Source: Patescibacteria group bacterium
GTDB lineage: Bacteria; Patescibacteriota; Patescibacteriia; UBA9570; JAHJKD01
NCBI GenBank assembly: GCA_018822435.1
Contig: JAHJKD010000006.1
Span: 1-50,333 of the forward strand
Direction: 5' to 3'
DNA: 50,333 bases
The notes under the pieces were generated by a model. That model worked only from the letters and a program-made list of their open reading frames with translations. It was not told the DNA's origin and ran no database searches. Each line of letters starts with the position of its first letter. Within the stretch, counting starts at the first letter, position 1. The position numbers and the translations under genes are program-made. This document shows positions 9,535 to 16,488 of this stretch, piece after piece.

Positions 9535-9975
9535 TTATTTTTGCAATTCTTGCACAATTTGTTTGACCAAACCGCCATCAGCCTTGCCTTTGAGCTGACC
9601 CATGGCTTTTCCCATTAATGGACCGAAATCCATGTCAGGATTTTCAGCCATAATCTTTTTAACAGCTTCGCGCACTTCTTCTTCGCCCATTTGTTCGGGT
9701 AAATAAACGGAAATTATTTCAATTTCTGATTCTTCTTTTTTCGCTAGCTCTTCTCGGCCTCCTTCTGTAAATGCCTTAATAGAATCTTTGCGCTTTTTAA
9801 CCTCTTTTCCAAGTAAATCAATCACTTCTTGGTCTTCTAAGTCTTTTCCCAAGTCAATCTGTCTATTTTTTACTTCAGAATAAACCAGGCGTAAAGTTTC
9901 TAATTTTTCCTTTTCGCCTGCTTTTTGTGCAGAAATAATGTCTTTTTGAATTGTTTCAGCTAATTTATGCGGCAC
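9535..9975 (-). CDS. yqeY: GatB/YqeY domain protein
   Basis: A 146-residue YqeY-family protein, homologous to the tail domain of GatB/GatE amidotransferase subunits that contacts tRNA. The whole length matches: N-terminal helical part (LAETIQKDIISAQKAGEK..LETLRLV), the middle VKKRKDSIKAFTEGGREELA, and the C-terminal SVYLPEQMGEEEVREAVK...GPLMGKAMGQLKGKADG. Its precise role is not established in any organism known to me. It overlaps the end of rpsU by 11 bases; the rpsU-yqeY pair is conserved across bacteria, which supports both calls. Confidence 0.92.
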   Translation of the reverse strand: MPHKLAETIQKDIISAQKAGEKEKLETLRLVYSEVKNRQIDLGKDLEDQEVIDLLGKEVKKRKDSIKAFTEGGREELAKKEESEIEIISVYLPEQMGEEEVREAVKKIMAENPDMDFGPLMGKAMGQLKGKADGGLVKQIVQELQK

Positions 9976-10249
9976 TTTTTTTGATTTTAATCTTCAAATT
10001 TGGTGCTTTTTGACGACCAAAACGATCACGGCTATCAACGATCTTGCCGGTTTTCTTTAAAAGATCGATTTCTTCCTCTTTTTTACTTCTACGGATAGCA
10101 GACAACCTTTGTTGCCGCTTATTCGGCTTTCCTTGAACAAACATGTTCTTCTTAGCCAAAATCAGCTTACCGCTGCCTTGTACTTTGCGAGTAAAACGTC
10201 GGATCTCACTTTCATTTGATTCGCCATCTTTTTTTACTACTTCTACCAA
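9965..10249 (-). CDS. rpsU: Ribosomal protein bS21
   Basis: A 94-residue bS21 of the small ribosomal subunit, which sits near the 3' end of 16S rRNA next to the anti-Shine-Dalgarno sequence. The N terminus VEVVKKDGESNESEIRRFTR is the family signature. The protein is longer than the usual 58-70 residues because of a basic C-terminal extension (about 65-94, ending KIKIKKSAA). The start codon is TTG (10249-10247), chosen because the family begins exactly at V-E-V and because an almost perfect Shine-Dalgarno (GGAGGTGA, 10263-10256) lies 6 bases upstream. First gene of the minus-strand run rpsU-yqeY-adhesin-...-ybeY-dgkA. Confidence 0.93.
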   Translation of the reverse strand: MVEVVKKDGESNESEIRRFTRKVQGSGKLILAKKNMFVQGKPNKRQQRLSAIRRSKKEEEIDLLKKTGKIVDSRDRFGRQKAPNLKIKIKKSAA

Positions 10250-10255
10250 AAAAAT

Positions 10256-10305
10256 TCACCTCCCAAAAAGTGGAGTTAATATTTAATACTAAATAATTTA
10301 TAACA
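10256..10305 (-). promoter_or_regulatory. rpsU leader: extended -10, perfect Shine-Dalgarno and SD-masking hairpin
   Basis: On the minus strand an extended -10 box TGT-TATAAA (10305-10297) precedes a leader of about 40 bases. It carries GGAGGTGA (10263-10256), complementary to the 16S 3' end over 8 bases. CTCCA (10275-10271) can pair with TGGGAG (10265-10260), giving a small hairpin that would mask part of the site. This is unlike most genes here, which have weak or no Shine-Dalgarno sites. Confidence 0.55.
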
Positions 10306-10321
10306 CTATCTGCTTTTTATG

Positions 10322-10678
10322 TCAAACAACACCCATGAGGGGTTCTCCGCCTAATATGTGGATATGTAAGTGATAAATAATTTGTCCGCCTTCTTTATTC
10401 GTATTAATCACAATTTTATATCCAGATTCATCAATTCCTTTGTCTTTTGCAATTTCCTTAATTTTATACATCATCTTGCCGAGCATCTCCCTGTCTTCCT
10501 CTCCTATTTCATTAAAATTCCTGATATGTTTCTTAGGCATCACTAAAAGATGGATCCGGGCCTTAGGACGAATATCCTTAATAACCATCATATCATCATC
10601 TTCATAAAGAATTTCGGCCGCAATCTCTTTTTTTATGATTTTACAAAAAATGCACTCTTTATTTTTTTCTTCCGTCAT
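10322..10678 (-). CDS. HIT family (histidine triad) hydrolase
   Basis: A 118-residue HinT-like protein, a purine-nucleotide-binding phosphoramidase family. Visible are the N-terminal zinc-type pair CIFCKI (residues 9-14), the conserved RPKARIHLLVMPKKHI strand, and the C-terminal histidine triad HLHIHILGG, with H-x-H-x-H intact. Length is normal for the family. Natural substrate not predictable; HinT proteins hydrolyse AMP-NH2-type compounds and aminoacyl adenylates. It starts 4 bases after the hisS stop. A TATAAT lies across the hisS stop, 8 bases before the ATG, so a separate short transcript is possible. Confidence 0.9.
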   Translation of the reverse strand: MTEEKNKECIFCKIIKKEIAAEILYEDDDMMVIKDIRPKARIHLLVMPKKHIRNFNEIGEEDREMLGKMMYKIKEIAKDKGIDESGYKIVINTNKEGGQIIYHLHIHILGGEPLMGVV

Positions 10679-10682
10679 AATG

Positions 10683-12062
10683 TTAAATTATACTTTCTTC
10701 TATTTTCTTTAATCTTTTATTCAAGTCCGGTATCAACTTATTAATATCCACGATTTCCTGGCTGCCTGTATCCATGTCGCGGACTAAAATAGTTTTGTCT
10801 AATACTTCTTTTTGTCCCAGGATCAAGGTAATCTTCACGCCAAGTTTATTAGCAAAACCAAGCTGAGCAGACAAACTGTCTTTAACTAAGTTGGCTTTAA
10901 TATGATAGCCTTCTTCCCTTAATTCTTCTAATAGCCGCACAGCTTGTTTTCGGGCTGATACGCCTAGCTGGGCTAAAAATATATCTGCTTGTTTTAATGG
11001 TGGAACATCAGCTTCGGTTTCTTTCAGGGCTAACATAATCCTTTCTACGCCGACGGCGAAACCGCAAGCGGGTGTTTCAGCCCGACCACCTAATTGCTCA
11101 ATCAATCCATCGTATCTGCCTCCGGCGGCTAAAGCTGTTTGTCGGCCGGTTTTTTCTTCACCTTTTTGGACTAAAAAAATCTCAAAAGTCGTTTTTGTGT
11201 AATAATCTAATCCCCTAACGATCTTGGGATCTAATGTGTAAGGAATATCAGCTTCGTCTAAATGTTCTAGAACTTTCATGAAATGAGTTTTACAATCATC
11301 GCACAAATAATCCACAGTTTGCGGTGCTTCTCCCCCAATTTCCTGACAAGCCTCTTCTTTACAATCTAGAATTCGCATCGGATTCTTATTGAGACGTTCT
11401 TTACAGTCTTCACAAAGATTTTTTCTTTTTGATCTAAAATAATCAACTAACAGCCTTCGGTATTGCGGACGACAGGCGGGGCAGCCGATCGAATTCACAT
11501 GTACGTTTGTTTCCAAGCCAACATCATGAAGAATAAAATATGACATAGAAATAAGTTCAGCATCAACTGCCGGAGCCCCGTCACCGAGGATTTCAAAGTC
11601 TAATTGGGAAAATTGCCTGTATCTGCCTGCTTGCGGCTTATCATGCCGGAAAACTGGGCCATAAGAAAATATCTTTACTGGCTGAGGCAAATTAATCATG
11701 CCGTGTTCAACATAAGCTCTGGCAATTCCTGGGGTCATTTCTGGCCGCAATGAAATATTTTCACCACCCTGATCTGTAAAAGAAAACATTTCTTTTTTAA
11801 TAATGTCAGAATCCTTACCAGTAGTGCGGATAAAAAGATTTGTTGACTCTAAAATTGGAGTTTCAATCCAGTCAAAACAATGAGAATTACTGATCCTTCG
11901 GCAGGCTTTAAAAATAAACTGCCAATATCTTTGGTCTTGAGGCAAGACATCTTTCATGCCTTTTAATAATTGCAGTCCTTTGGCTTTCATTTTTCTGGGC
12001 CCGTCAACATATTTTTCGTCTTTTTTAATAACTGTTTTTTTTGGATTTTTTTTTGCTGGCAT
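10683..12062 (-). CDS. hisS: Histidyl-tRNA synthetase
   Basis: A 459-residue class II aminoacyl-tRNA synthetase that charges tRNA-His. Motif 1 region (IETPILE...LFIRTTG), motif 2 (FSYGPVFRHDKPQAGRYRQF), the histidine-specific motifs RGLDYYTKTTFEI and AAGGRYDGL, and motif 3 (GFAVGVERI) are all present, with a C-terminal anticodon-binding domain (about 365-455). A Cys-rich insertion (CPACRPQY...CEDCKE...CLCDDC-like pattern, about 195-260) could bind zinc, a feature found in some HisRS. The N terminus has a basic extension of about 28 residues before LQLLKGMKDVLP. Gap of 12 bases to lepB upstream. Confidence 0.96.
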   Translation of the reverse strand: MPAKKNPKKTVIKKDEKYVDGPRKMKAKGLQLLKGMKDVLPQDQRYWQFIFKACRRISNSHCFDWIETPILESTNLFIRTTGKDSDIIKKEMFSFTDQGGENISLRPEMTPGIARAYVEHGMINLPQPVKIFSYGPVFRHDKPQAGRYRQFSQLDFEILGDGAPAVDAELISMSYFILHDVGLETNVHVNSIGCPACRPQYRRLLVDYFRSKRKNLCEDCKERLNKNPMRILDCKEEACQEIGGEAPQTVDYLCDDCKTHFMKVLEHLDEADIPYTLDPKIVRGLDYYTKTTFEIFLVQKGEEKTGRQTALAAGGRYDGLIEQLGGRAETPACGFAVGVERIMLALKETEADVPPLKQADIFLAQLGVSARKQAVRLLEELREEGYHIKANLVKDSLSAQLGFANKLGVKITLILGQKEVLDKTILVRDMDTGSQEIVDINKLIPDLNKRLKKIEESII

Positions 12063-12074
12063 ATAAATTTTAAT

Positions 12075-12632
12075 TTAAATATCGTATTGGGGTTGATCAA
12101 AAACGTTCACGCGAGAAAACGGCCAGGCTCTAATCCAGACCTTGCCGATAATTTCTTTTTCATCAATGGGGCCGAACACGCGCGAATCCAAACTGGCAGA
12201 ACGATTATCGCCTAAAATAAAAAATTGTTCATCACCAAGCGTGACGGAAATGTCACCGCCGGTCATGACGTTTAAATAATTTTCTTCATCTAGCTTTTCT
12301 CCATTCACTTTAATCTCGCCGTTATCTACTTCCACAGTTTCGCCAGGTAATCCAATTATTCTTTTAATAAAATATTGATTGGTATTTCTCGGGTCTTTTA
12401 ATACGATTACTTCACCTCGGGCCGGATCATTAAAGCGATATGAGATTTCGTCGATGATTAAATATTCATAATCAAAAAAATTAGGCTCCATTGAGGCGCC
12501 TTTTACGTAAAACGGTTGAATTAAAAAATATCTGATGGGAATAATAATAGCCAAAGATATAACTACTACCTTTGTTACTTCCCAGACGAACTTTTTAGTT
12601 GAACCAAAGTATTTGTTTATTGGGTTTTCCAT
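12075..12632 (-). CDS. lepB: Signal peptidase I
   Basis: A 185-residue type I signal peptidase that removes signal peptides from exported proteins at the outer face of the membrane. One N-terminal membrane helix (about 17-38) is followed by the catalytic serine box KGASMEPNF (Ser in SMEP, about residue 47), the lysine box YFIKRIIGLPGE (general-base Lys) and the C-terminal GDNRSASLDSRVFG box. Size is normal for Gram-positive-type enzymes. The ATG lies 8 bases after a TATAAT on the minus strand, so the mRNA is probably leaderless. It is divergent from the LCP gene. Confidence 0.95.
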   Translation of the reverse strand: MENPINKYFGSTKKFVWEVTKVVVISLAIIIPIRYFLIQPFYVKGASMEPNFFDYEYLIIDEISYRFNDPARGEVIVLKDPRNTNQYFIKRIIGLPGETVEVDNGEIKVNGEKLDEENYLNVMTGGDISVTLGDEQFFILGDNRSASLDSRVFGPIDEKEIIGKVWIRAWPFSRVNVFDQPQYDI

Positions 12633-12640
12633 AGTTGTGT

Positions 12641-12710
12641 ATTATAACACAAATATTTATTTATTCAAGGATTGTCCCCAATTGACCAATCTGCAATTTT
12701 CTCTTATAAT
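12641..12710. promoter_or_regulatory. Divergent promoters for lepB (minus) and the LCP gene (plus)
   Basis: Minus: TTGAAT (12668-12663), 16-base spacer, extended -10 TGT-TATAAT (12646-12641), then 8 bases to the lepB ATG. Plus: TTGACC (12682-12687), 17-base spacer, TATAAT (12705-12710), then 7 bases to ATG 12718. The -35 boxes are 13 bases apart, back to back. With a start point about 7 bases past the -10, both mRNAs would begin at or within 1-2 bases of the start codon. Confidence 0.75.
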
Positions 12711-12717
12711 CAATTCC

Positions 12718-14193
12718 ATGGGAAAAAAGAAAACCAATGTCTCTAAGGTTTCTGAAGAAGACCTTAAAATAGAGACCGAATCACCTGCCTTTGAAGGCAA
12801 AAAACGGAAATTCGGCTGGAAAAAGATCATCAATAAAAAAACCATCATTTTAGTGGCCATTTTTATTATTGTCTTAGGTGTTGGTTTTGCTTATCGGGTA
12901 TATTCCAACACAGTTAATAACGTGGTAGTTAAGGATGATCGGGAAGGCGTTGTTGAACAGGTGAAAAATATCGTGCAAAAGGATGAAAAGATGCTCAAAG
13001 GCCAGGAAGAAGATCGTATTAACGTCCTGCTCCTCGGCATGGGCGGAAAAAACCATCCCGGCGGCACCCTGACTGACACAAATCTCATCGTTTCCATAAA
13101 ACCATCCACTAATGAAACTGCCATGATATCCCTGCCTCGTGATCTCGTGGTTAAGGTTTATGATGATCAAAACCCGAACTACTGGGAAGGCCGCAAACTG
13201 AATTACATGTACGAGCTAGGCGGTGGTGACTTGGCTGCAGAAAAAATTGAAGAAATTACTGGTCTGGATATAAATTATCATGTCTCCCTTGATTTTGAAG
13301 GCTTTAGAAAAGTCATCGACGATATGGGCGGCCTGGATGTATATGTAGACAACCCATTTACTGACCGCGAATATCCTGACTATAATTATGGCTATCAGAC
13401 AATCGCTTTTAGGCAAGGCGAACAACATATGGACGGGGAAACTGCCCTGCAATACGCCCGTTCCCGCCATGGCAATAATGGCGAAGGCTCTGACTTTGCC
13501 CGCGCCAAACGCCAGCAAAAAATCATTGCTACAGCCAAAGAAAAATTTCTTACTCCGGAAGTCATTGCTAATCCTAAAAAAGGCCTTGATATCTTAGAAG
13601 ACCTCAGCGACCACGTAGAAACAAATATGGAAGTGTGGGAAATGATAAAATTTGCGGAAATCGCCATGAATATTGACCGTGATAAAATAATCAATAAAGT
13701 GATTGATAATGACGAATCCGGACTAGTCTATTCTAAAATCTATCCTCAAACCGGCGCTTACGTTTTAATTCCAACCGCTGGTGAATATAATTTTTCTGAA
13801 ATTCACGCTCTTGCTTCAAACATCTTTGACATCGCTGACCTAGTCAAGGAAAAAGCTAAAATTGAAATCCAAAACGGCACATTAAAAAATGGCGTGGCCG
13901 CAAAAATGGCCACTCAACTAGAATCTCAAGACATGGAAGTCGTTAAAACTGGCAATGCTAAAGACCAAACTCACAATGTCACTTTGATATACGACCTGTC
14001 TAACGGCACAAAACCTTTATCCCTCGAATTCCTCCAGGACCAAACTGGTGCTGCCATGACCATGCCTATGACCTATGAAGAATTTATGCTCAATCATGCC
14101 ACCAGTGAAGAAGCGCCTCTGGAAACAGAAGAAGATTCTGAAGGCATGCCCGATTTTGTCATTATTCTTGGTGCTGATAATACTAGCGTTTAA
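12718..14193 (+). CDS. LytR-CpsA-Psr (LCP) family protein with LytR_C domain
   Basis: A 491-residue membrane protein. LCP enzymes transfer undecaprenyl-linked glycopolymers to peptidoglycan or protein on the cell surface. After a basic cytoplasmic stretch comes one membrane helix (about 41-63), then the LCP domain (about 95-285) with the hallmark DRINVLLLGMGG, TDTNLIVSIKP, SLPRDLVV, the RKLNYMYELGG region and ALQYARSRHG, including the Arg/Asp residues that bind pyrophosphate. A LytR_C domain follows (about 383-455, IEIQNGTLKNGVAAKMATQL). ATG 12718 was chosen over an upstream in-frame ATG (12535) because the promoter -10 lies inside that extension. Followed by der after 2 bases. Confidence 0.92.
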   Translation: MGKKKTNVSKVSEEDLKIETESPAFEGKKRKFGWKKIINKKTIILVAIFIIVLGVGFAYRVYSNTVNNVVVKDDREGVVEQVKNIVQKDEKMLKGQEEDRINVLLLGMGGKNHPGGTLTDTNLIVSIKPSTNETAMISLPRDLVVKVYDDQNPNYWEGRKLNYMYELGGGDLAAEKIEEITGLDINYHVSLDFEGFRKVIDDMGGLDVYVDNPFTDREYPDYNYGYQTIAFRQGEQHMDGETALQYARSRHGNNGEGSDFARAKRQQKIIATAKEKFLTPEVIANPKKGLDILEDLSDHVETNMEVWEMIKFAEIAMNIDRDKIINKVIDNDESGLVYSKIYPQTGAYVLIPTAGEYNFSEIHALASNIFDIADLVKEKAKIEIQNGTLKNGVAAKMATQLESQDMEVVKTGNAKDQTHNVTLIYDLSNGTKPLSLEFLQDQTGAAMTMPMTYEEFMLNHATSEEAPLETEEDSEGMPDFVIILGADNTSV

Positions 14194-14195
14194 AT

Positions 14196-15563
14196 ATGAA
14201 AAAAAAGCTACCCATCGTGGCGATCTGCGGACGGACCAATGTAGGCAAATCCACGTTATTTAATCGTCTCTCTGAAACAAAAAAAGCCATCACTTCTCCC
14301 ATGCCCGGCACCACCCGGGATTTAAATTACGCTGAAATTGCGTGGGGCGGAAAAAACTTTGATCTTATTGATACGGGCGGTCTTGATGTTTTTGATGTTA
14401 AGGATCTGGAAAAAAATATCAAGCTGCAAATTGAAACAGCCTTAAAAAAAGCTGACCTGATATTATTTACAATTGATGGCCAGGAAAATCTGGTTCCCCA
14501 AGACAAACAAATAATCCGTGAATTAGTGCGGCAAAAAAAACCGGTCATTATCGGCATCAATAAAATCGACAACCAACAATATAGGAAAAAAATTGATCCG
14601 GCTTTTGAACGCCTCGGCGCTAAGTATTCCGTACCTTTTTCTGGCCATAATGGCTCCGGCACTGGTGACCTCCTCGATGAAATTGTGAAACTCCTCCCCC
14701 AAGCAAAGCCCAGAGAAGAAACGGAAGAATATCTAAAACTAGCTATTGTCGGCCGGCCTAACGTCGGCAAATCTTCTTTATTAAATTCCATTTTAGGGGA
14801 AGAAAAAGTAGTCGTTTCTGAAATTCCACACACCACCCGGGATATTAATGATATTGAATTCACTTATAAGGACAAAGATTACCTGCTTATCGACACAGCT
14901 GGTATCAGAAAAAAGGCTAAAGTCGGCAAATGGAAAGACAAGCGTGTCTCCGCCATTGAAAAAGAAGCTGTCGGATCGTCTCTGTACGCCATAAAAAATG
15001 CTGATGTTGTCTTCCTGGTTCTTGAGGCGCAAAAAAGATTGTCTGATCAGGATAAAAAAATATCTCAACTAGCCGTTGATAACAGTCGCGGCCTTGTAAT
15101 TGTTGTTAATAAGTGGGACTTAATTGAAGACAAAACCGAAAAGACTTATAACGAATATATTAAATATTTTCATCAAAACCTGCCTTGGTTGGCATGGGCT
15201 CCGATGATATTCATCTCTGCTCTAGAAAGACAAAGAGTCCATGAAATTCTGGAACTGGCTCAGGAAGTATATGAACATCAATCCAAAGAAGTACCTCAGG
15301 AAGAATTAGATCAGTTGCTGGCTATGGTCATTGGAAAATATCGGCCCAAACAAAAACAAACCATTACGTTCGGCCAGAAAAAAAAGCGGCTGATGATAGA
15401 TACGCTCGAACAAATTGACGTAAATCCTCCCACCTTCAGGCTTATCACGCCTAAACCAAAAAATATGCCCAAAGCATTTCCTCGGCTAATCGAAAAGCAT
15501 CTTCGGGAAAAATATGATTTCTTGGGCACTGCCATTAAAATATTTATAGAAGAATCAGAATAA
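14196..15563 (+). CDS. der: Ribosome biogenesis GTPase Der (EngA)
   Basis: A 455-residue double GTPase required for maturation of the large ribosomal subunit. G domain 1: GRTNVGKS (about 11-18), TTRD, DTGG, NKID. G domain 2: GRPNVGKSS (about 183-191), TTRD, DTAG and NKWD. The C-terminal KH-like domain (about 365-450) ends with HLREKYDFLGTAIKIF. Both Walker A lysines and both G4 motifs are intact. Start ATG lies 2 bases after the LCP stop and the gene ends 4 bases before pth, so the three form an operon. Confidence 0.97.
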   Translation: MKKKLPIVAICGRTNVGKSTLFNRLSETKKAITSPMPGTTRDLNYAEIAWGGKNFDLIDTGGLDVFDVKDLEKNIKLQIETALKKADLILFTIDGQENLVPQDKQIIRELVRQKKPVIIGINKIDNQQYRKKIDPAFERLGAKYSVPFSGHNGSGTGDLLDEIVKLLPQAKPREETEEYLKLAIVGRPNVGKSSLLNSILGEEKVVVSEIPHTTRDINDIEFTYKDKDYLLIDTAGIRKKAKVGKWKDKRVSAIEKEAVGSSLYAIKNADVVFLVLEAQKRLSDQDKKISQLAVDNSRGLVIVVNKWDLIEDKTEKTYNEYIKYFHQNLPWLAWAPMIFISALERQRVHEILELAQEVYEHQSKEVPQEELDQLLAMVIGKYRPKQKQTITFGQKKKRLMIDTLEQIDVNPPTFRLITPKPKNMPKAFPRLIEKHLREKYDFLGTAIKIFIEESE

Positions 15564-15567
15564 AATT

Positions 15568-16125
15568 ATGAAATTAATTATCGGGCTCGGCAATCCGGGA
15601 AAAAAATATGAAAATACCAGGCACAATGCCGGTTTCATGGTAGTTGATTGGTTTGTAAGCTATAACGAACTACCTGAATTCAAGCTTGATAAAAAATTAG
15701 AAGCGGCCATTACTCGCACTGACGGCGTCCTTATCGCCAAACCACAGACCTTTATGAATGAATCTGGCCGTTCGGTAATAAAAATCGCTGACTATTACAA
15801 GATCAAGCCGGAAGACATCTGGGTGATTTATGACGACAAAGACCTGCCTTTTGGCAGCCTGCGCATCCGCCAGAGCGGTTCTGCCGGCGGCCACAACGGC
15901 GTCAAATCCATTATCGAACATTTAGGTACGGAAAATTTTCCCCATTTCCGCTTCGGCATCGTCGAGCCTGACATCAAAATAAAAGATACGGCCAAATACG
16001 TGCTCAAACCATTTTCCCGAAAAAATCGCGTCGCTCTGGAGGATCATATCCGCTATGCCAGTAACGCTCTTCATTCTGCCCTAAGGGACGGACTAGACAT
16101 GGCAATGAATAAAAATAATTCGTAA
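15568..16125 (+). CDS. pth: Peptidyl-tRNA hydrolase
   Basis: A 185-residue Pth enzyme that releases tRNA from prematurely dropped peptidyl-tRNA. The family start GLGNPGKKYENTRHNAGF contains the catalytic His (residue 20, RHN) and Asn10. PQTFMNESG and YDDKDLPFGSLRIR with the conserved Asp, and GSAGGHNGVKSI, are all present. Length is normal. Last gene of the LCP-der-pth operon; 5 bases after its stop a long folded RNA region ending in a T-run begins, which probably terminates the operon. Confidence 0.96.
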   Translation: MKLIIGLGNPGKKYENTRHNAGFMVVDWFVSYNELPEFKLDKKLEAAITRTDGVLIAKPQTFMNESGRSVIKIADYYKIKPEDIWVIYDDKDLPFGSLRIRQSGSAGGHNGVKSIIEHLGTENFPHFRFGIVEPDIKIKDTAKYVLKPFSRKNRVALEDHIRYASNALHSALRDGLDMAMNKNNS

Positions 16126-16130
16126 TAAAA

Positions 16131-16250
16131 AAGTACCTTGTAACCTATCTGTATGAGTGGCGACTAGCGCACTTTATGGAAAGAATGATTTAGGAGGAGT
16201 GATCATCCTTTTCCAACTCATACAAATAGGATAGCAGGTACCTTTTTTTT
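16131..16250 (+). ncRNA. Putative structured RNA / elaborate terminator with an AGGAGG-bearing apical loop
   Basis: A 120-base folded element. Outer paired arms: AGTACCT (16132-16138) with AGGTAC(C) (16236-16242), CCTAT with ATAGG, and TGTATGAGT (16150-16158) with ACTCATACA (16216-16224). Inside is a second hairpin: TGGAAAG-ATGAT (16177-16189) with ATCAT-CTTTTCCA (16203-16215), leaving an apical loop that contains TTAGGAGGAGTG. It ends in eight Ts (16243-16250) like an intrinsic terminator. The inner structure is far more than a terminator needs. It matches none of the RNase P, tmRNA, SRP, 5S or 6S signatures I know. No promoter of its own was found, so it may be processed from the der-pth mRNA. 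Confidence 0.5.
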
Positions 16251-16265
16251 ATCCGCAACACAACC

Positions 16266-16375
16266 CTCAAGCGGAAATATACTGGTAAAGGAGGGGTAAC
16301 CAGATATCCCGCTTGAGAGCAATACTGCCGATTTAAATTAAAAAGACCTCCGAATTTCTCCTAAATCCTCCTAAA
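16266..16375 (+). ncRNA. Second GGAGG-loop hairpin and CCTCC-rich tail
   Basis: Most of the 363-base gap between pth and mfd is structured. Here CTCAAGCGG (16266-16274) pairs with CCGCTTGAG (16309-16317), and inside it ATAT-a-CTGGT (16277-16286) pairs with ACCAG-ATAT (16299-16307). The 12-base loop is AAAGGAGGGGTA. The tail 16347-16375 holds three CTCC blocks. CTCCTAAATC (16358-16367) is an exact complement of GATTTAGGAG (16187-16196) in the first RNA, and TCCTCCTAAA (16366-16375) is an exact complement of TTTAGGAGGA (16189-16198). The two tail sites therefore compete for the same upstream loop. Confidence 0.45.
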
Positions 16376-16432
16376 AGGATACGCCACTTTAACAAATTTT
16401 AATAATTTGTCAAGGGGCAAACATGTATATTT

Positions 16433-16488
16433 GCTAATATTAGCCAAAAAGTGTTGACAAAAATCATAAAATACGTTATTATAAAAAG
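16433..16488 (+). promoter_or_regulatory. mfd promoter with upstream 12-base palindrome
   Basis: TTGACA (16454-16459), 17-base spacer, TATTAT (16477-16482), then 6 bases to the GTG start at 16489, so the transcript is probably leaderless. Just upstream is a perfect palindrome GCTAATATTAGC (16433-16444), centred about 50 bases before the start point, a possible operator. A further inverted repeat ACAAATT/AATTTGT lies at 16392-16410. Confidence 0.7.

Noticed and set aside
10679-10700. Separate promoter for the HIT gene
   Set aside because: A TATAAT lies 8 bases before the ATG, but it is formed by the last hisS codons and has no -35 at a usable distance; mentioned only as a possibility.
12535-12717. 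In-frame N-terminal extension of the LCP gene by 61 residues
   Set aside because: It contains the lepB start region and both promoters; the residues are not LCP-like, and ATG 12718 fits the promoter spacing.
16131-16318. Folded pth-mfd gap as RNase P RNA, tmRNA, SRP RNA, 5S or 6S RNA
   Set aside because: None of the conserved core sequences of these RNAs is present, and the stem arrangement and lengths do not match; kept as an unassigned structured RNA.
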